Positions 26,670 to 35,537 of a DNA stretch of 64,000 nt are shown here, one piece after another. The number at the start of each line of letters is the position of its first letter. Position 1 is the first letter of the stretch. Under the pieces are notes generated by a model. That model was not told the origin of the DNA. It searched no databases and saw only the letters and a program-made list of their open reading frames with translations. This DNA comes from Candidatus Bathyarchaeota archaeon. Lineage in GTDB: Archaea; Thermoproteota; Bathyarchaeia; Bathyarchaeales; Bathyarchaeaceae. The stretch spans positions 1 through 64,000 of the forward strand of contig SOJZ01000012.1 of assembly GCA_004376295.1 (NCBI GenBank), given 5' to 3'. Both the position numbers and the translations under genes were made by a program.

Positions 26670-26673
26670 GCAA
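26660..26673. repeat. ATGCATGCATGCAA palindrome copy at a gene break
   Basis: This copy forms the junction where the integrase remnant loses its N-terminal part. Confidence 0.8.
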
Positions 26674-26728
26674 GTGAAAAACTACTTTATAAGAAGTGAC
26701 ACTGAAAAAGGAGAGAGGAAAAAATGCC

Positions 26729-27415
26729 TTGAATGTCAGAGGAGTTCTCATTGATTTTGGGTACACCCTAGCCTATCTTAATGAAGAGAATGTTGAGAGA
26801 TATAGAGAAGAGCTTGTTTCAATTCTCACGAAATATGGATACAATAAAACCTTAGACGATTTAGTTCCCATTTTAGACAGCACCTACAGGAGCTCCACCA
26901 AGGGAGAGGTGAAAGACATTCATGAATTTTGGAAGGTACTATTAAGAAATCTGGGAATACGTGAGAGACCAATACTCATTCAAGAACTCATAGAATTGAG
27001 GAAAAATCATGTACTAACAAGATTTAGACTTTATGACAATGTAATCTCAGTTTTGTCCACTTTGAGGAAAAACTATAAACTGGCTTTGGTCTCTAATTGT
27101 TTTGTAGGCTTATCTGATATTCTGAGAGCGTTAAATTTGACCCATTTCTTCGAGTGTATTATTTTGTCATATGAGGTTGGAGTGAAGAAGCCAGACAGAC
27201 GTATATATCTTGAAGCCCTTCAAAGGCTCAAGCTTAGACCTGAAGAAAGCGTTTTTGTATCTGATGCAATCAGCGATTTAGAAGGAGCCAGAGAAGTTGG
27301 GCTTAAGACGATACTGATACGTCAAGGAGAACACACAACTCATGGGGCGAAAGACCTAAACTTTAAACCAGACTTTCGGTGCAAACATATATCCGAAATC
27401 GTAGACTATCTTTGA
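26729..27415 (+). CDS. HAD-superfamily hydrolase
   Basis: This is a phosphatase-like protein of about 228 residues. Motif I is LIDFGYTLA, with the usual DxD nucleophile region altered to DFG (the second Asp replaced by Gly). Motif II is LVSNC, followed by GVKKPDRRIY (Lys) and VSDAISDLEGA (late acidic pair). It resembles the YjjG/PhnX-type HAD group. A TTG at 26729 after GGAGAGAGG is the likeliest start; a GTG at 26696 is longer but lacks support. It is flanked on both sides by palindrome copies. Confidence 0.75.
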   Translation: MNVRGVLIDFGYTLAYLNEENVERYREELVSILTKYGYNKTLDDLVPILDSTYRSSTKGEVKDIHEFWKVLLRNLGIRERPILIQELIELRKNHVLTRFRLYDNVISVLSTLRKNYKLALVSNCFVGLSDILRALNLTHFFECIILSYEVGVKKPDRRIYLEALQRLKLRPEESVFVSDAISDLEGAREVGLKTILIRQGEHTTHGAKDLNFKPDFRCKHISEIVDYL

Positions 27416-27440
27416 TAGGATTTGTTTCGGTAATTCTCTT

Positions 27441-27455
27441 TGCATGCATGCATGC
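27441..27455. repeat. TGCATGCATGCATGC palindrome copy
   Basis: One of the longest copies; it lies between the HAD gene and the tRNA-Ser fragment. Confidence 0.8.
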
Positions 27456-27533
27456 TCGATTTTGGCATTGTCTTGGGTGAAATTGAATCCGAAAACTTGC
27501 GACAACGAGACCTCATTTTAGTATATTCCACTC

Positions 27534-27594
27534 TTGCTAAGAAAGCCTGTGGTCCTTACGGGCCGCGTGGGTTCAAATCCCACCCCCGGCGCCA
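27534..27594 (+). pseudogene. 3' half of a tRNA-Ser gene
   Basis: The sequence has a GCT-compatible anticodon loop (TTGCTAA), a long variable arm (GTGGTCC/GGGCCGC with a 4-base loop), T-arm GTGGG-TTCAAAT-CCCAC, acceptor strand CCCCGGC, discriminator G and encoded CCA. Long variable arm and G73 mark serine. The matching 5' half (GCCGGGG, D-arm) is absent upstream. Such 3' fragments are the usual scar of integration into a tRNA gene, and an integrase remnant lies 0.9 kb away. A split-tRNA 3' half is the less likely alternative. Confidence 0.7.
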
Positions 27595-27639
27595 AAATAA
27601 TTTTGAAGCGATAGCTGAGGACAATTCGGTGGAAGACTT

Positions 27640-28752
27640 TTAAAACTTCAATGCGTTTTCAATTTCAATGCGAACATCTGGATTTCGTTCTCTCTTAAAA
27701 GCCCTCTCAAGTGCAAGTTTAGCGTTTTGTCCACCAATTTTTCCTAAAGCCCACGCTACATGTCCCCTAACTATGAAACTTTTGCTATGTTTCAAAACAT
27801 TGGATAGTACTGGGATAGTGCAGACGTCGCCTATATTCCCTGCGGCTACAGCCGCATTTCGCTGGATAGCGCCAAAACTTACCCACCACTTGCCTATTTG
27901 ATTCCTGTGAAAGCGTTTACGATATTCCTTTTCAGTCATTTGAAGAATCCGGGTTAATGAAAGACTTGGACCAACGTATCCATATTTTGGTTTTCTATTT
28001 TGGGGTTTCACCCGACGATTTAAAGGGCAAACATCTTGGCATGTCGTACATCCGTACAACCTGTTGGTCCAAATCTCTCGGAGAGAAATTGGCATGACTT
28101 GTTGTTTGTGTGTGATGTGTTGGAGACACTTAGGCATATCCAAAACATAGGGTTCAATTAGCGCCTTCGTAGGGCATGCTTTGATACAAGCTTGACAATT
28201 GCCACAAGATTTCTTAAGAGGCTCATCTTCTTCCAGTGCGATATTAGTAATAAGTGCTCCGAGTACAACCCAAGATCCATAATCTCTGGTTAGAATTATC
28301 CCATTTTTACCATACCAGCCTACTCCTGCACGTTGTGCCATCGGCTTCTCGGCTAATGGGCCGTTTGAGTAACATCTAAACCGAATGTTCGCTTGAGTTT
28401 TTTTCTTTAAGAAAGTAGCAACCTTTTCAAGCTTTGCCTTCACATCATAGTAATAATTTCGCCAGGTATATCGAGCAATTCTCCCATGAGGATCTCGGAC
28501 TCTACTAAGGTCCACAGGCTCTGATGTTAAATAGCATTCTGCAACTACTATGATAGATTTTGCTGACGAGAGAACACTTCTCGGATCACAATATGCATCA
28601 ATAGCTTCTACATTCCATTTGGGACGCAATCCTCGTTGTATTTGTTCTTTAATTCTCCTCGCCGCATCTGCAAAGGGCTCCGCAGACGTGACTCTCACAA
28701 CATCTAGACCTATACTTTTTGCAAAAGTCTTCATTTCATCTGTAATTGACAT
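27640..28752 (-). CDS. queG: QueG-like epoxyqueuosine reductase family protein
   Basis: This 370-residue iron-sulfur protein has an N-terminal DUF1730 region, two 4Fe-4S motifs (CGNCQACIKACP and CTTCQDVCP) and a C-terminal HEAT-type repeat domain (VRGHVAWALGKIGG). In bacteria QueG uses cobalamin to reduce epoxyqueuosine in tRNA. Archaea make archaeosine instead, so the archaeal substrate may differ. The architecture is complete and the length normal. Confidence 0.8.
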   Translation of the reverse strand: MSITDEMKTFAKSIGLDVVRVTSAEPFADAARRIKEQIQRGLRPKWNVEAIDAYCDPRSVLSSAKSIIVVAECYLTSEPVDLSRVRDPHGRIARYTWRNYYYDVKAKLEKVATFLKKKTQANIRFRCYSNGPLAEKPMAQRAGVGWYGKNGIILTRDYGSWVVLGALITNIALEEDEPLKKSCGNCQACIKACPTKALIEPYVLDMPKCLQHITHKQQVMPISLREIWTNRLYGCTTCQDVCPLNRRVKPQNRKPKYGYVGPSLSLTRILQMTEKEYRKRFHRNQIGKWWVSFGAIQRNAAVAAGNIGDVCTIPVLSNVLKHSKSFIVRGHVAWALGKIGGQNAKLALERAFKRERNPDVRIEIENALKF

Positions 28753-29080
28753 ATAAGAAAGTCTCTCAAATATCGCAACTTAAGTCTATCTAATAGTTTG
28801 GTAAGACTGTTTGCCTCAGATAATTTGATGAGGCACGAGTTTGAACAGTACCCCCACCAAATAAATGAGAGCTTGAGAAGGATCTTAACTTCCATTCATC
28901 GGTTGCTGTGTCAAACCGACACCCAGACACTTTAAACTCTAGCTACGCTCTACACAAATTTGCCGAGGATTTAAACCAAGGTTTGAATCTATTCCCCAGC
29001 GCCAAATTTTTCGGCTGGTTCAAGTTCAGATATTCAGGGCAAAAGGATGTGAATAAACATATAAATCTGTAACAAGCCGT
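28753..29080. other. Intergenic region with weak tRNA-like tail
   Basis: This is a 330-bp gap. Around 28979-29007 the sequence GGTTTGAATC, then CCCC, AGCGCCA resembles the 3' end of a tRNA (20 of 29 positions match the tRNA-Ser fragment at 27570-27598). No cloverleaf can be drawn, so it is either an old remnant or chance. Confidence 0.25.
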
Positions 29081-29453
29081 TTGCTTGGGGAAATCGCTTT
29101 GACTTCCACCGAATCTATACCCCTTTCCGCAGCTCAATTTTTGGTTTTAAAAAAGCAAGGGCTTATTTCATCAACACAAGACAAATCAAAAGAAAGCGTT
29201 GTCAACATTGTCAAAAGTTTATGCGGAATACAATATGATCCTTTGCCTGTATTGCACAAGCCCACTACATAACTTTATGGAACCGTGTTCAAGGGTTCAA
29301 AGGAAAATGACTTGACTCGCTACTCTATGAAGAAAGAAGATTAATTGAATTTATGTTAATGCGGCAAACACTTAACATTGTCCCAACAGAAGAATTACCA
29401 TACTATTACCAAGGCACACGCATCCATGTAGTAACGTATTCAAGCCACCCTTA
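29081..29453 (+). pseudogene. Broken YcaQ-like winged-helix protein
   Basis: The first frame (29081-29272) gives an N-terminal helix followed by the family's GIQYDPLPV. A second frame from about 29271 continues with TLWNRVQGFKGK, an in-frame TGA, then LLYEERRLIEF and PTEELPYYYQG, ending at 29453. These are in the order expected for the HTH_42/YcaQ family of DNA-glycosylase-like proteins, about 380 residues long when intact. There is at least one frameshift, one stop, and loss of about two thirds of the gene. A palindrome copy (29487) follows closely. Confidence 0.6.
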
Positions 29454-29486
29454 ACCTTCCGTCTTTTCTACTTATATTGCACGTGA

Positions 29487-29496
29487 GCATGCATGT
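29487..29496. repeat. GCATGCATGT palindrome copy
   Basis: Copy 33 bp after the end of the broken YcaQ-like gene. Confidence 0.6.
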
Positions 29497-29619
29497 ACAC
29501 ACTGAGTCACTAATGACAAAGATTGCCCTAAATATGGAAAGTTGATTCCTATCACAAGTAGACACACCAGAAAGTAGGCTAGCCTCCTCTTCTAGACGAG
29601 GACAACACTATCTGCAACT

Positions 29620-29850
29620 CTATATGGAAGACGCTGCTCTTTCAGCCAACAACTTCTCGATCTTTTCCAGCCGCTTTTCTATTGCACCCAGTCGATCTAA
29701 TATTTGTTTGAGTATTCTGTTGACATCTTCTGTTGGAATTATAGGCATAGGGGTTGGTGAGGGCAATGGCCGTTCCCATGGTCTCTCTGGTCGTCTCGGC
29801 CATGAAGATTGATACGCTGTTGCCTTTTCTTTTTTCTCTTCTTCGCTCAT
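29620..29850 (-). CDS. Small coiled-coil protein
   Basis: This 76-residue protein has a charged N-terminus, a proline-rich middle (RPLPSPTPMPIIP) and a regular C-terminal coiled coil (ILKQILDRLGAIEKRLEKIEK). It follows the 113-residue gene at 30003-30344 on the same strand, so the two may be cotranscribed. The function is unknown. Confidence 0.6.
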   Translation of the reverse strand: MSEEEKKEKATAYQSSWPRRPERPWERPLPSPTPMPIIPTEDVNRILKQILDRLGAIEKRLEKIEKLLAERAASSI

Positions 29851-30002
29851 CGGTTATCACTAACAAAAAAGGTTAGCTCTACTAATAAATCGTCACCCTA
29901 TTTTTCCAAAAAGGAACAGATATAAAAGAGAGTAGTAACTTTAATTTCAATCTCAGACTTCAACGTTAAATTTTGGGGCGAAAACATCTTCTTCTCTTTT
30001 AC

Positions 30003-30344
30003 TCAATAACTTTTATCAACGGCTTTTTCTCTCTTAGCCTTGCTTTTCTTTGGCTTTTCTTCCTTTTTTCTCGTGTCTTTTTCACCCACTATCTTAATTA
30101 ACGGCTTTTTCTCCAATCCCTTAATCCTAGCCCCAGGATACTGCTGCTCTATATCTCTCCGTAACTCCGTCGTGTTCACATCTCCACGAGTCTGCACTTG
30201 AACAACAGGTTTGCCACTGTTATCGTAGGTTACAGATATAGAATATCCAGATTCGCCCTTGACAAGCTCTTGCCCAAACAGAAAATCTTCTTCATCAAAG
30301 CCAAATAGGTCAAAAAATCGCCTTTTCTTTTTCCGCTCAGGCAT
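30003..30344 (-). CDS. Conserved small archaeal protein
   Basis: This 113-residue protein begins with a basic KKKRRFFDLFGFDEEDF segment, then a beta-rich core (GYSISVTYDNSGKPVVQVQ and a TTELRRDIEQQYPGARIKG segment), and ends in a lysine-rich tail. The core looks like a folded domain typical of conserved archaeal hypotheticals. It has no catalytic motif. It is probably the first gene of a two-gene unit with the coiled-coil protein. Confidence 0.65.
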   Translation of the reverse strand: MPERKKKRRFFDLFGFDEEDFLFGQELVKGESGYSISVTYDNSGKPVVQVQTRGDVNTTELRRDIEQQYPGARIKGLEKKPLIKIVGEKDTRKKEEKPKKSKAKREKAVDKSY

Positions 30345-30448
30345 TACCTAGACCCACATGAAAAACGGGAAAGACAGAATTAAAGTTTTATTTCCTTCCT
30401 ACACTAATTTGGGGGAAGTATCCCCCAAACCCCCTCTCTCTTTCTAAT

Positions 30449-30458
30449 TGCATGCATG
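30449..30458. repeat. TGCATGCATG palindrome copy
   Basis: Copy in the gap between 30344 and 30566; a weaker ATGCATGTATG follows at 30513. Confidence 0.65.
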
Positions 30459-30565
30459 AAAACAAAGCAAGAGTCAATTTCAGGTTGGCACAATGGTTCA
30501 CGGACGAAAACAATGCATGTATGAAGGACATGATTATTCCGCCCAAGAACTGTTGATTTGGTAAG

Positions 30566-31195
30566 TTAATCGGATTTTTTCAATTTCTTTCTTGCTATCA
30601 GAAAACCGATCAGCGCTACGGAACCTATTACAAAGGAAGGAATAACGAACTCTTCATGTGTACCGAACATTATGAGCAGGAGGCACACGAAAAATACAGA
30701 AAAAAGAAACTGGTAGAGATTCGACTTCATCCGATTCCATAGATCCTTAGAGCTTTCCTTAAGGCTGTGCTTGAGAGGTCTTCTTTTTCGTTTCAGCTTT
30801 TTAATCAACCAGTAGGCGAGTAACACTGGTAAGAATCCTAAGACCCAAGGTGTGCGTGTGGGATACACCGCGTAGAGTAAAACTGTTGATAAAATCGCTA
30901 GAATGGCAAAACTGAGATAAAGATAGGTTGCCGATACTTCCCGAAACATATTTGACAGGTTCTTGCCAATTATGTCTTCTGATAAGGCTAACACCATGAA
31001 AAACGCATAGAATGACCACAAAAAGAGCATGATGTCCAAGAAAATGGTAACTTCATAAGATTTTTGTTCAATGGCAATCGTTATTTCGTCGCTTTGAATC
31101 CTAATAGAGGCGATTACTGCTAATAGTCCCAGTACAAACAGTCCTCTGAGTTCTTCTCTTTTGAATAGACTTCTCTGTAGCTCTTTTTTGTTCAA
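30566..31195 (-). CDS. Hypothetical membrane protein
   Basis: This 209-residue protein has about six hydrophobic segments in pairs, separated by a basic loop (LIKKLKRKRRP). The last pair is followed by a lysine-rich end. No enzyme motif is seen. It is transcribed away from the DUF4238 gene at 31339. Confidence 0.55.
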   Translation of the reverse strand: MNKKELQRSLFKREELRGLFVLGLLAVIASIRIQSDEITIAIEQKSYEVTIFLDIMLFLWSFYAFFMVLALSEDIIGKNLSNMFREVSATYLYLSFAILAILSTVLLYAVYPTRTPWVLGFLPVLLAYWLIKKLKRKRRPLKHSLKESSKDLWNRMKSNLYQFLFSVFFVCLLLIMFGTHEEFVIPSFVIGSVALIGFLIARKKLKKSD

Positions 31196-31338
31196 ATCTT
31201 GACACTAGCAATAATTGTTTAGACATCCTTATTTAAACAATGCATTATGCTATTGGAAGGAAGAGAACTTTAATTCCTTCCTTCCCACACAAAAAATATG
31301 TAGGTTAAATTAAAACAAAGGCGTGAGATAGATGAAAG

Positions 31339-32139
31339 ATGGTTAGGGAAAAAGAAAAGCAACATTATATTCCTCAATTTTATTTGAAGTTATTTTCACC
31401 AGAAGAAAGAGGAAACTATGTATATTGTTATGATAAAGAAAACAACAAGTCATTTAGAACTAGCATAAGAAAAATATGTTATGAAATTGGCTTTTACGAG
31501 AATGAACATAAAAATAATAAACCGATAGAAGAAACTTTTTCCTTCGCTGAAAGAGAGTGCAGCATTCTATTTAATAAAGTAATAGACGCTGAAGATTTGT
31601 CTGTTTTAAACATGTCCGAATTTTCTGGATTGATTGTATGTTTACTGTTATTCAAACAAAGAACAAGGAAGCGCAGAGATATTGTGAGGTCTGCAAGAGA
31701 AATATGGATTAAAAGAATCAACGATAGATTTTCAGATTGGAGGGTTGTTCCAAAATTTGATAATTGGGAACGAAATGACCATCTATTATCTATGGTTGAA
31801 ACAACGAAAGAAGAATTGAAAATGCTGTGTAAAAATAATTGGGAATTAATTATAAATAAAACAAAAATACCTTTTTGGACTTCAGATGACCCACTTATTC
31901 GACAACTTGTGTATAATGACAAGCGATTTGGTAAACCTTACGTAAAAAACTATTTCCTATTAACACCTAGAATGCTTATGCATTCCGAACCCTTATTTTT
32001 TAGCAACAACATAAAACTTTATAAAACAGAAATAACGAGCGAGAATGTAATTAAAAATTTAAATCGATTAACATTAAAAAATGCACATAGATTTGTCATA
32101 TCAAGAAATAATGACTTTTTTACTAATATATGTAAATAA
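31339..32139 (+). CDS. DUF4238 family protein
   Basis: This 266-residue protein begins with KQHYIPQFYLKLF, the hallmark of DUF4238. It also has the conserved FWTSDDPLI and a late PLTP-like LLTPRML segment. The family is scattered in bacteria and archaea, often in mobile or defence regions, with unknown function. The gene is A+T rich with many AAA/ATA codons, unlike nadB nearby, suggesting transfer. Just past the stop, the same frame continues CGKVIAEPKE, so the stop may be a late mutation. Confidence 0.7.
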   Translation: MVREKEKQHYIPQFYLKLFSPEERGNYVYCYDKENNKSFRTSIRKICYEIGFYENEHKNNKPIEETFSFAERECSILFNKVIDAEDLSVLNMSEFSGLIVCLLLFKQRTRKRRDIVRSAREIWIKRINDRFSDWRVVPKFDNWERNDHLLSMVETTKEELKMLCKNNWELIINKTKIPFWTSDDPLIRQLVYNDKRFGKPYVKNYFLLTPRMLMHSEPLFFSNNIKLYKTEITSENVIKNLNRLTLKNAHRFVISRNNDFFTNICK

Positions 32140-32202
32140 TGCGGAAAAGTAATAGCAGAACCAAAAGAATAAACAAGATGAATAAAGAGGAAAACAAGTA
32201 AA

Positions 32203-32691
32203 ATGTCTCAAGATGAGAATGCTGAAAAAGAGATTAGAAAATTGAATGTTGAAACTCAAAGAAGACTTTCAGTTGCAGAAATGAAGTCTGCTGGTTATCT
32301 TATAGAATTAATCGAATCTAAAAGGTCTGAACTAAAACAGAAAGGTGGAATCCCCTTATTACTTAGTATAAGTATGAGGCTGACTAATTTACAGAACCAT
32401 CTTTCAACACTAAATCTCGATTACTATCAGATAGAAAACGGCAAATTGAAGTTAGGCTTTTCCGAAAACAAGAAAAAAACGCTCTTACCTATCATTGAGA
32501 AAATGATAGAGGCTTATGAAAGAATTAGATTTGACCTAGTGAATCTGCTAGAAAAAGAAGATATATCATTGAAAAACTTCCTTCAAATCGAACATGAAAT
32601 AACTGATTTTGAAAGCAAACTCATGGAATTGAGGCTTTGTGTCGGTCAACTATCAGGTTTTGTGTTAGGCAAACTTGCTGAAGCCCTTTAG
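32203..32691 (+). CDS. Hypothetical helical protein
   Basis: This 162-residue, almost wholly helical, acidic protein is downstream of the DUF4238 gene (63 bp) with similar A+T-rich composition. No motif is recognised. It may be a partner of the DUF4238 protein. Confidence 0.5.
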   Translation: MSQDENAEKEIRKLNVETQRRLSVAEMKSAGYLIELIESKRSELKQKGGIPLLLSISMRLTNLQNHLSTLNLDYYQIENGKLKLGFSENKKKTLLPIIEKMIEAYERIRFDLVNLLEKEDISLKNFLQIEHEITDFESKLMELRLCVGQLSGFVLGKLAEAL

Positions 32692-32702
32692 AAATCACAA
32701 AT

Positions 32703-32780
32703 TTTCATGAACCTATAAAATGTGAGAACTGTCAAAAGGTTATAGCAAAACCAAGAAGAAGAGAGCCTAGACAAGTCTAA
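32703..32780 (+). pseudogene. Possible orphan C-terminal fragment with CxxC
   Basis: In frame from 32703: HEPIKCENCQKVIAKP then a basic end and TAA at 32778-32780. It resembles the readthrough tail after the DUF4238 stop (ICK-stop-CGKVIAEPKE). This suggests a lost second copy of that gene, of which only the tail remains. The evidence is short. Confidence 0.3.
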
Positions 32781-32988
32781 CTTTTCCTACAGGCTCTATT
32801 TTTACCTCAAATTCATTAGCAAGTATTTTGGTTATTCTTTTTATCATCTCAAAGGCGTCTTTCTGTTTCTGTGCGTTAGATTTGCTCCTCTTAGGATGAA
32901 CATATTCGTTCCGCTTGTCATTGACTTTATGCATCTCTTCTCGAGTTTCTTTCTTGATTAAGTTCCATTCATACAATAATGCATGCAT
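32767..32988 (-). pseudogene. Truncated HEPN-like protein fragment
   Basis: A 73-codon frame starts inside the palindrome at 32979-32994 (MHA), then reads LLYEWNLIKKETREEM and NDKRNEYVHPKRS. The RNEYVH piece fits the R-x4-H signature of HEPN ribonucleases and their relatives. The start lacks the N-terminal helices expected of such domains, so it looks cut at the palindrome. It is assigned by motif only. Confidence 0.45.
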
Positions 32989-32994
32989 GCGCGC
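32979..32994. repeat. ATGCATGCATGCGCGC palindrome copy at a gene break
   Basis: This copy forms the start of the truncated HEPN-like frame; its left context repeats that of the copy after metE. Confidence 0.75.
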
Positions 32995-33049
32995 TTAACC
33001 TTTTATAGTACGACGTAAAAGCATCCCATCTGAACTCTGTGGGAATCAT

Positions 33050-34633
33050 ATGGATGTGACTGATGTTGTCTCGGATGTACTTGTGATTGGAAGCGGAATT
33101 GCAGGGCTATCCTTTGCATTAAAGATAGCTGACCATGCCCAAGTAGCAATTATTACCAAGAAAGAGAAGTCCGAGTCGAACACAAATTATGCACAAGGTG
33201 GAATTGCTGCGGTTTTTTCCCCAGTAGATTCCTTCGAAAATCACGTTAAAGACACTTTGACTTGTGGCAACGGATTAAGTAAGAGAGACGTGGTTGAAAA
33301 GGTCATACGAGAAGGCCCTGCACGTGTTCAAGAACTTGTAACGCTTGGAGTCAATTTCTCTAGAAGAGCAACAGGTGAACTCGACCTAGGAATGGAGAGT
33401 GGACACTCAAAGCGACGGATCGTCCACGCGAAAGATCTTTCAGGTCAAGAAATAGAACGCGTTCTGTTGAACGCTGTTGGCAAACATCCATCCATCAAAC
33501 TTTTTGAGAATCATATAGCAATCAACCTTGTCACAAAAAACAATCAGTGTATGGGTTGCTATGTTCTAGATAGAGAAAAATCGATAATTCGAAATTTTGT
33601 GGCAAAGATAACTGTGCTTGCAACGGGTGGAATGGGAAGAGTCTACCTCCATACAAGCAACCCAGACGTAGCCACCGGAGACGGAATTGCCATAGCTTAT
33701 CGCGCCGGAGCCACCGTTATGAACATGGAGTTCACCCAATTTCATCCGACGTGTCTGTACCATTCCTACGAAACACCTTTTCTCATCTCAGAGGCCCTCA
33801 GAGGCGAAGGAGCCATTCTTCAAGATAAGCGTGGAAGACGGTTTATGAGTGATTATCATTCGATGAAAGAGCTAGCTCCCAGAGATGTGGTTGCTCGAGC
33901 TATTGATCAAGAGCTAAAGAAAAGCGGAGATGAATATGTTCTTCTCGACATATCCGTCAAAGACCCTCAGTTTATTCGATCTCGATTTCCAGGGATTTAT
34001 GAGAAATGTCTCTCGTTCGGGATTGACATCACAAAAGACTCGATTCCAGTGGTCCCTGCAGCCCATTATTGCTGCGGGGGTGTAAGAGCCACTATCGCAG
34101 GTGAAACAGATGTGAAAAATCTGTTTGCAGTCGGCGAGACAGCATGCACGGGTCTTCATGGAGCCAACCGGTTAGCCAGCAACTCTCTACTTGAGGCTTT
34201 AGTCTGTGCCCACCATGCAGCAAAGAGGTGTATAAGATTGTTGAAGAAAGAGATTCCTTTACAGCCATTTGTTTCTTGGGAACCGGGAGAAGCTGTGGAC
34301 ATTGACGAAGCAGTGGTCATCACTCAAAATCGGGATGAGATTCGCCGTTTGATGTGGAACTATGTGGGAATCGTGCGTTCTGACAAGCGTCTAACTCGCG
34401 CGAAAAAACGCATAACCCTCTTGCAGGAGGAGATCAATCAGTATTATTGGGATTTCATCCTTACCACAGACCTTGTCGAGCTGCGAAATATGGCGTTGGT
34501 CGCAGAGCTTATCATCGACTCCGCGATGATGCGAAAAGAAAGTCGGGGGATTCACTATTTCTTGGACTATCCTGAGAAATTGCCAGTTGCTCGAGATACA
34601 TTGCTGAGGAAAAACGTTTCTAGTTCCAGATAA
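33050..34633 (+). CDS. nadB: L-aspartate oxidase
   Basis: This 527-residue flavoprotein of the succinate dehydrogenase/fumarate reductase family oxidises aspartate to iminoaspartate, the first step of NAD synthesis. Motifs are the FAD fingerprint [46 protein letters not shown] and [20 protein letters not shown]-like CTTTTATAG lies at 32999-33007. It is convergent with a GNAT gene, 4 bp apart. NadA and NadC are not in the window. Confidence 0.93.
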   Translation: MDVTDVVSDVLVIGSGIAGLSFALKIADHAQVAIITKKEKSESNTNYAQGGIAAVFSPVDSFENHVKDTLTCGNGLSKRDVVEKVIREGPARVQELVTLGVNFSRRATGELDLGMESGHSKRRIVHAKDLSGQEIERVLLNAVGKHPSIKLFENHIAINLVTKNNQCMGCYVLDREKSIIRNFVAKITVLATGGMGRVYLHTSNPDVATGDGIAIAYRAGATVMNMEFTQFHPTCLYHSYETPFLISEALRGEGAILQDKRGRRFMSDYHSMKELAPRDVVARAIDQELKKSGDEYVLLDISVKDPQFIRSRFPGIYEKCLSFGIDITKDSIPVVPAAHYCCGGVRATIAGETDVKNLFAVGETACTGLHGANRLASNSLLEALVCAHHAAKRCIRLLKKEIPLQPFVSWEPGEAVDIDEAVVITQNRDEIRRLMWNYVGIVRSDKRLTRAKKRITLLQEEINQYYWDFILTTDLVELRNMALVAELIIDSAMMRKESRGIHYFLDYPEKLPVARDTLLRKNVSSSR

Positions 34634-34636
34634 TCG

Positions 34637-35068
34637 TCATGCATCTTCGCTTTCTCGCTTGCTGAAATAAAGGATCGATTTCTCAGAGACATATCCTAGT
34701 TTTTCAAAAATTGCAATTGACTCCTGATTTCTCTCCTCAATTAGAGCACAAATAACCACTGCGCCTTTTTCCTTCAGAATTCTCTCCATGCTCGTGATCA
34801 AACGTTGACCAATACCTTGTCTCTGATATTTTGGATTCACAGCTAAGCGATTGATCCAGCCTTTTCCCCTATAATCGTAGCTTCCAATTACAACACCGAC
34901 TAGTATGTTATTTTTGAATGCTCCCAAAAAGAGACTGGAGTCTGTTTCTATTTGGCCTGCAATAACTCGCCTACTGTCTCGACCTTTAGGTTTTAAGGGG
35001 AGAGCCGATTTTATCCAGAGCTTAACCATCTCTTCATAATCGTCTATTGTTAATGTTCGCATTTCCAT
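34637..35068 (-). CDS. GNAT acetyltransferase (RimI-like)
   Basis: This 143-residue protein has the acetyl-CoA loop PKYQRQGIGQRLI and the late FEKLGYVSE. The size and layout fit RimI-type or small ribosomal-protein acetyltransferases. It ends 4 bp from the end of nadB on the other strand. The substrate is unknown. Confidence 0.82.
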   Translation of the reverse strand: MEMRTLTIDDYEEMVKLWIKSALPLKPKGRDSRRVIAGQIETDSSLFLGAFKNNILVGVVIGSYDYRGKGWINRLAVNPKYQRQGIGQRLITSMERILKEKGAVVICALIEERNQESIAIFEKLGYVSEKSILYFSKRESEDA

Positions 35069-35204
35069 TCTTCTTCACCATGCCCCGACGGATCACTGCC
35101 CAATGCCTTTGTCATCATATCTTTTCTTTGGCCAGACACTTTTATTTGTATACGTAAAATTTAAAGCTAAAGGAATATCAAGGAAATGATTGTTGGTGGT
35201 TAGA

Positions 35205-35531
35205 ATGGAAGTCTCGTTTGAGGATTTCCTGAGACTTGATATGCAGGTTGGCAAGGTTGTTGAAGCTGAACAGATACCCGGGTCGAGAAACCTGATCAAG
35301 ATGATTGTTGATTTTGGTTCTGAAAAAAGGCAGTCAGTAGCAGGTCTGCTACGATACTACAAACCAGAAGAATTGGTAGATAAAAAATACGCCTTTGTCT
35401 TGAACTTGCAAAGAAAGAAAATGATGGGCGTGGAATCTCAGTGCATGATACTTGCCGCCGAAGACACTGAAGGCAACGTTATCTTGATAAAACCTGAAAA
35501 AGACGTGGAAATAGGAAGCAAAGTCAGATAA
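35205..35531 (+). CDS. tRNA-binding domain protein (MetRS beta/EMAP-like)
   Basis: This 108-residue OB-fold protein starts at MEVSFEDFLRLDMQVGKV; GGTGG lies upstream. Landmarks are DMQVGKVVEAEQIPGSRNL, QSVAGLLRYY and MMGVESQCMILAA. The family includes the C-terminal tRNA-binding domain of methionyl-tRNA synthetase and CsaA. As a free-standing protein it may act with MetRS in trans. Confidence 0.85.
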   Translation: MEVSFEDFLRLDMQVGKVVEAEQIPGSRNLIKMIVDFGSEKRQSVAGLLRYYKPEELVDKKYAFVLNLQRKKMMGVESQCMILAAEDTEGNVILIKPEKDVEIGSKVR

Positions 35532-35537
35532 TTTTTG

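Noticed and set aside
27440-27643. 67-codon plus-strand frame
   Set aside because: It translates the palindrome and the tRNA-Ser fragment, so it cannot be a real protein gene.
28979-29007. tRNA-like 3' tail near the end of the queG flank
   Set aside because: Only 20 of 29 bases match the tRNA-Ser end and no stems form; possible remnant but not supportable.
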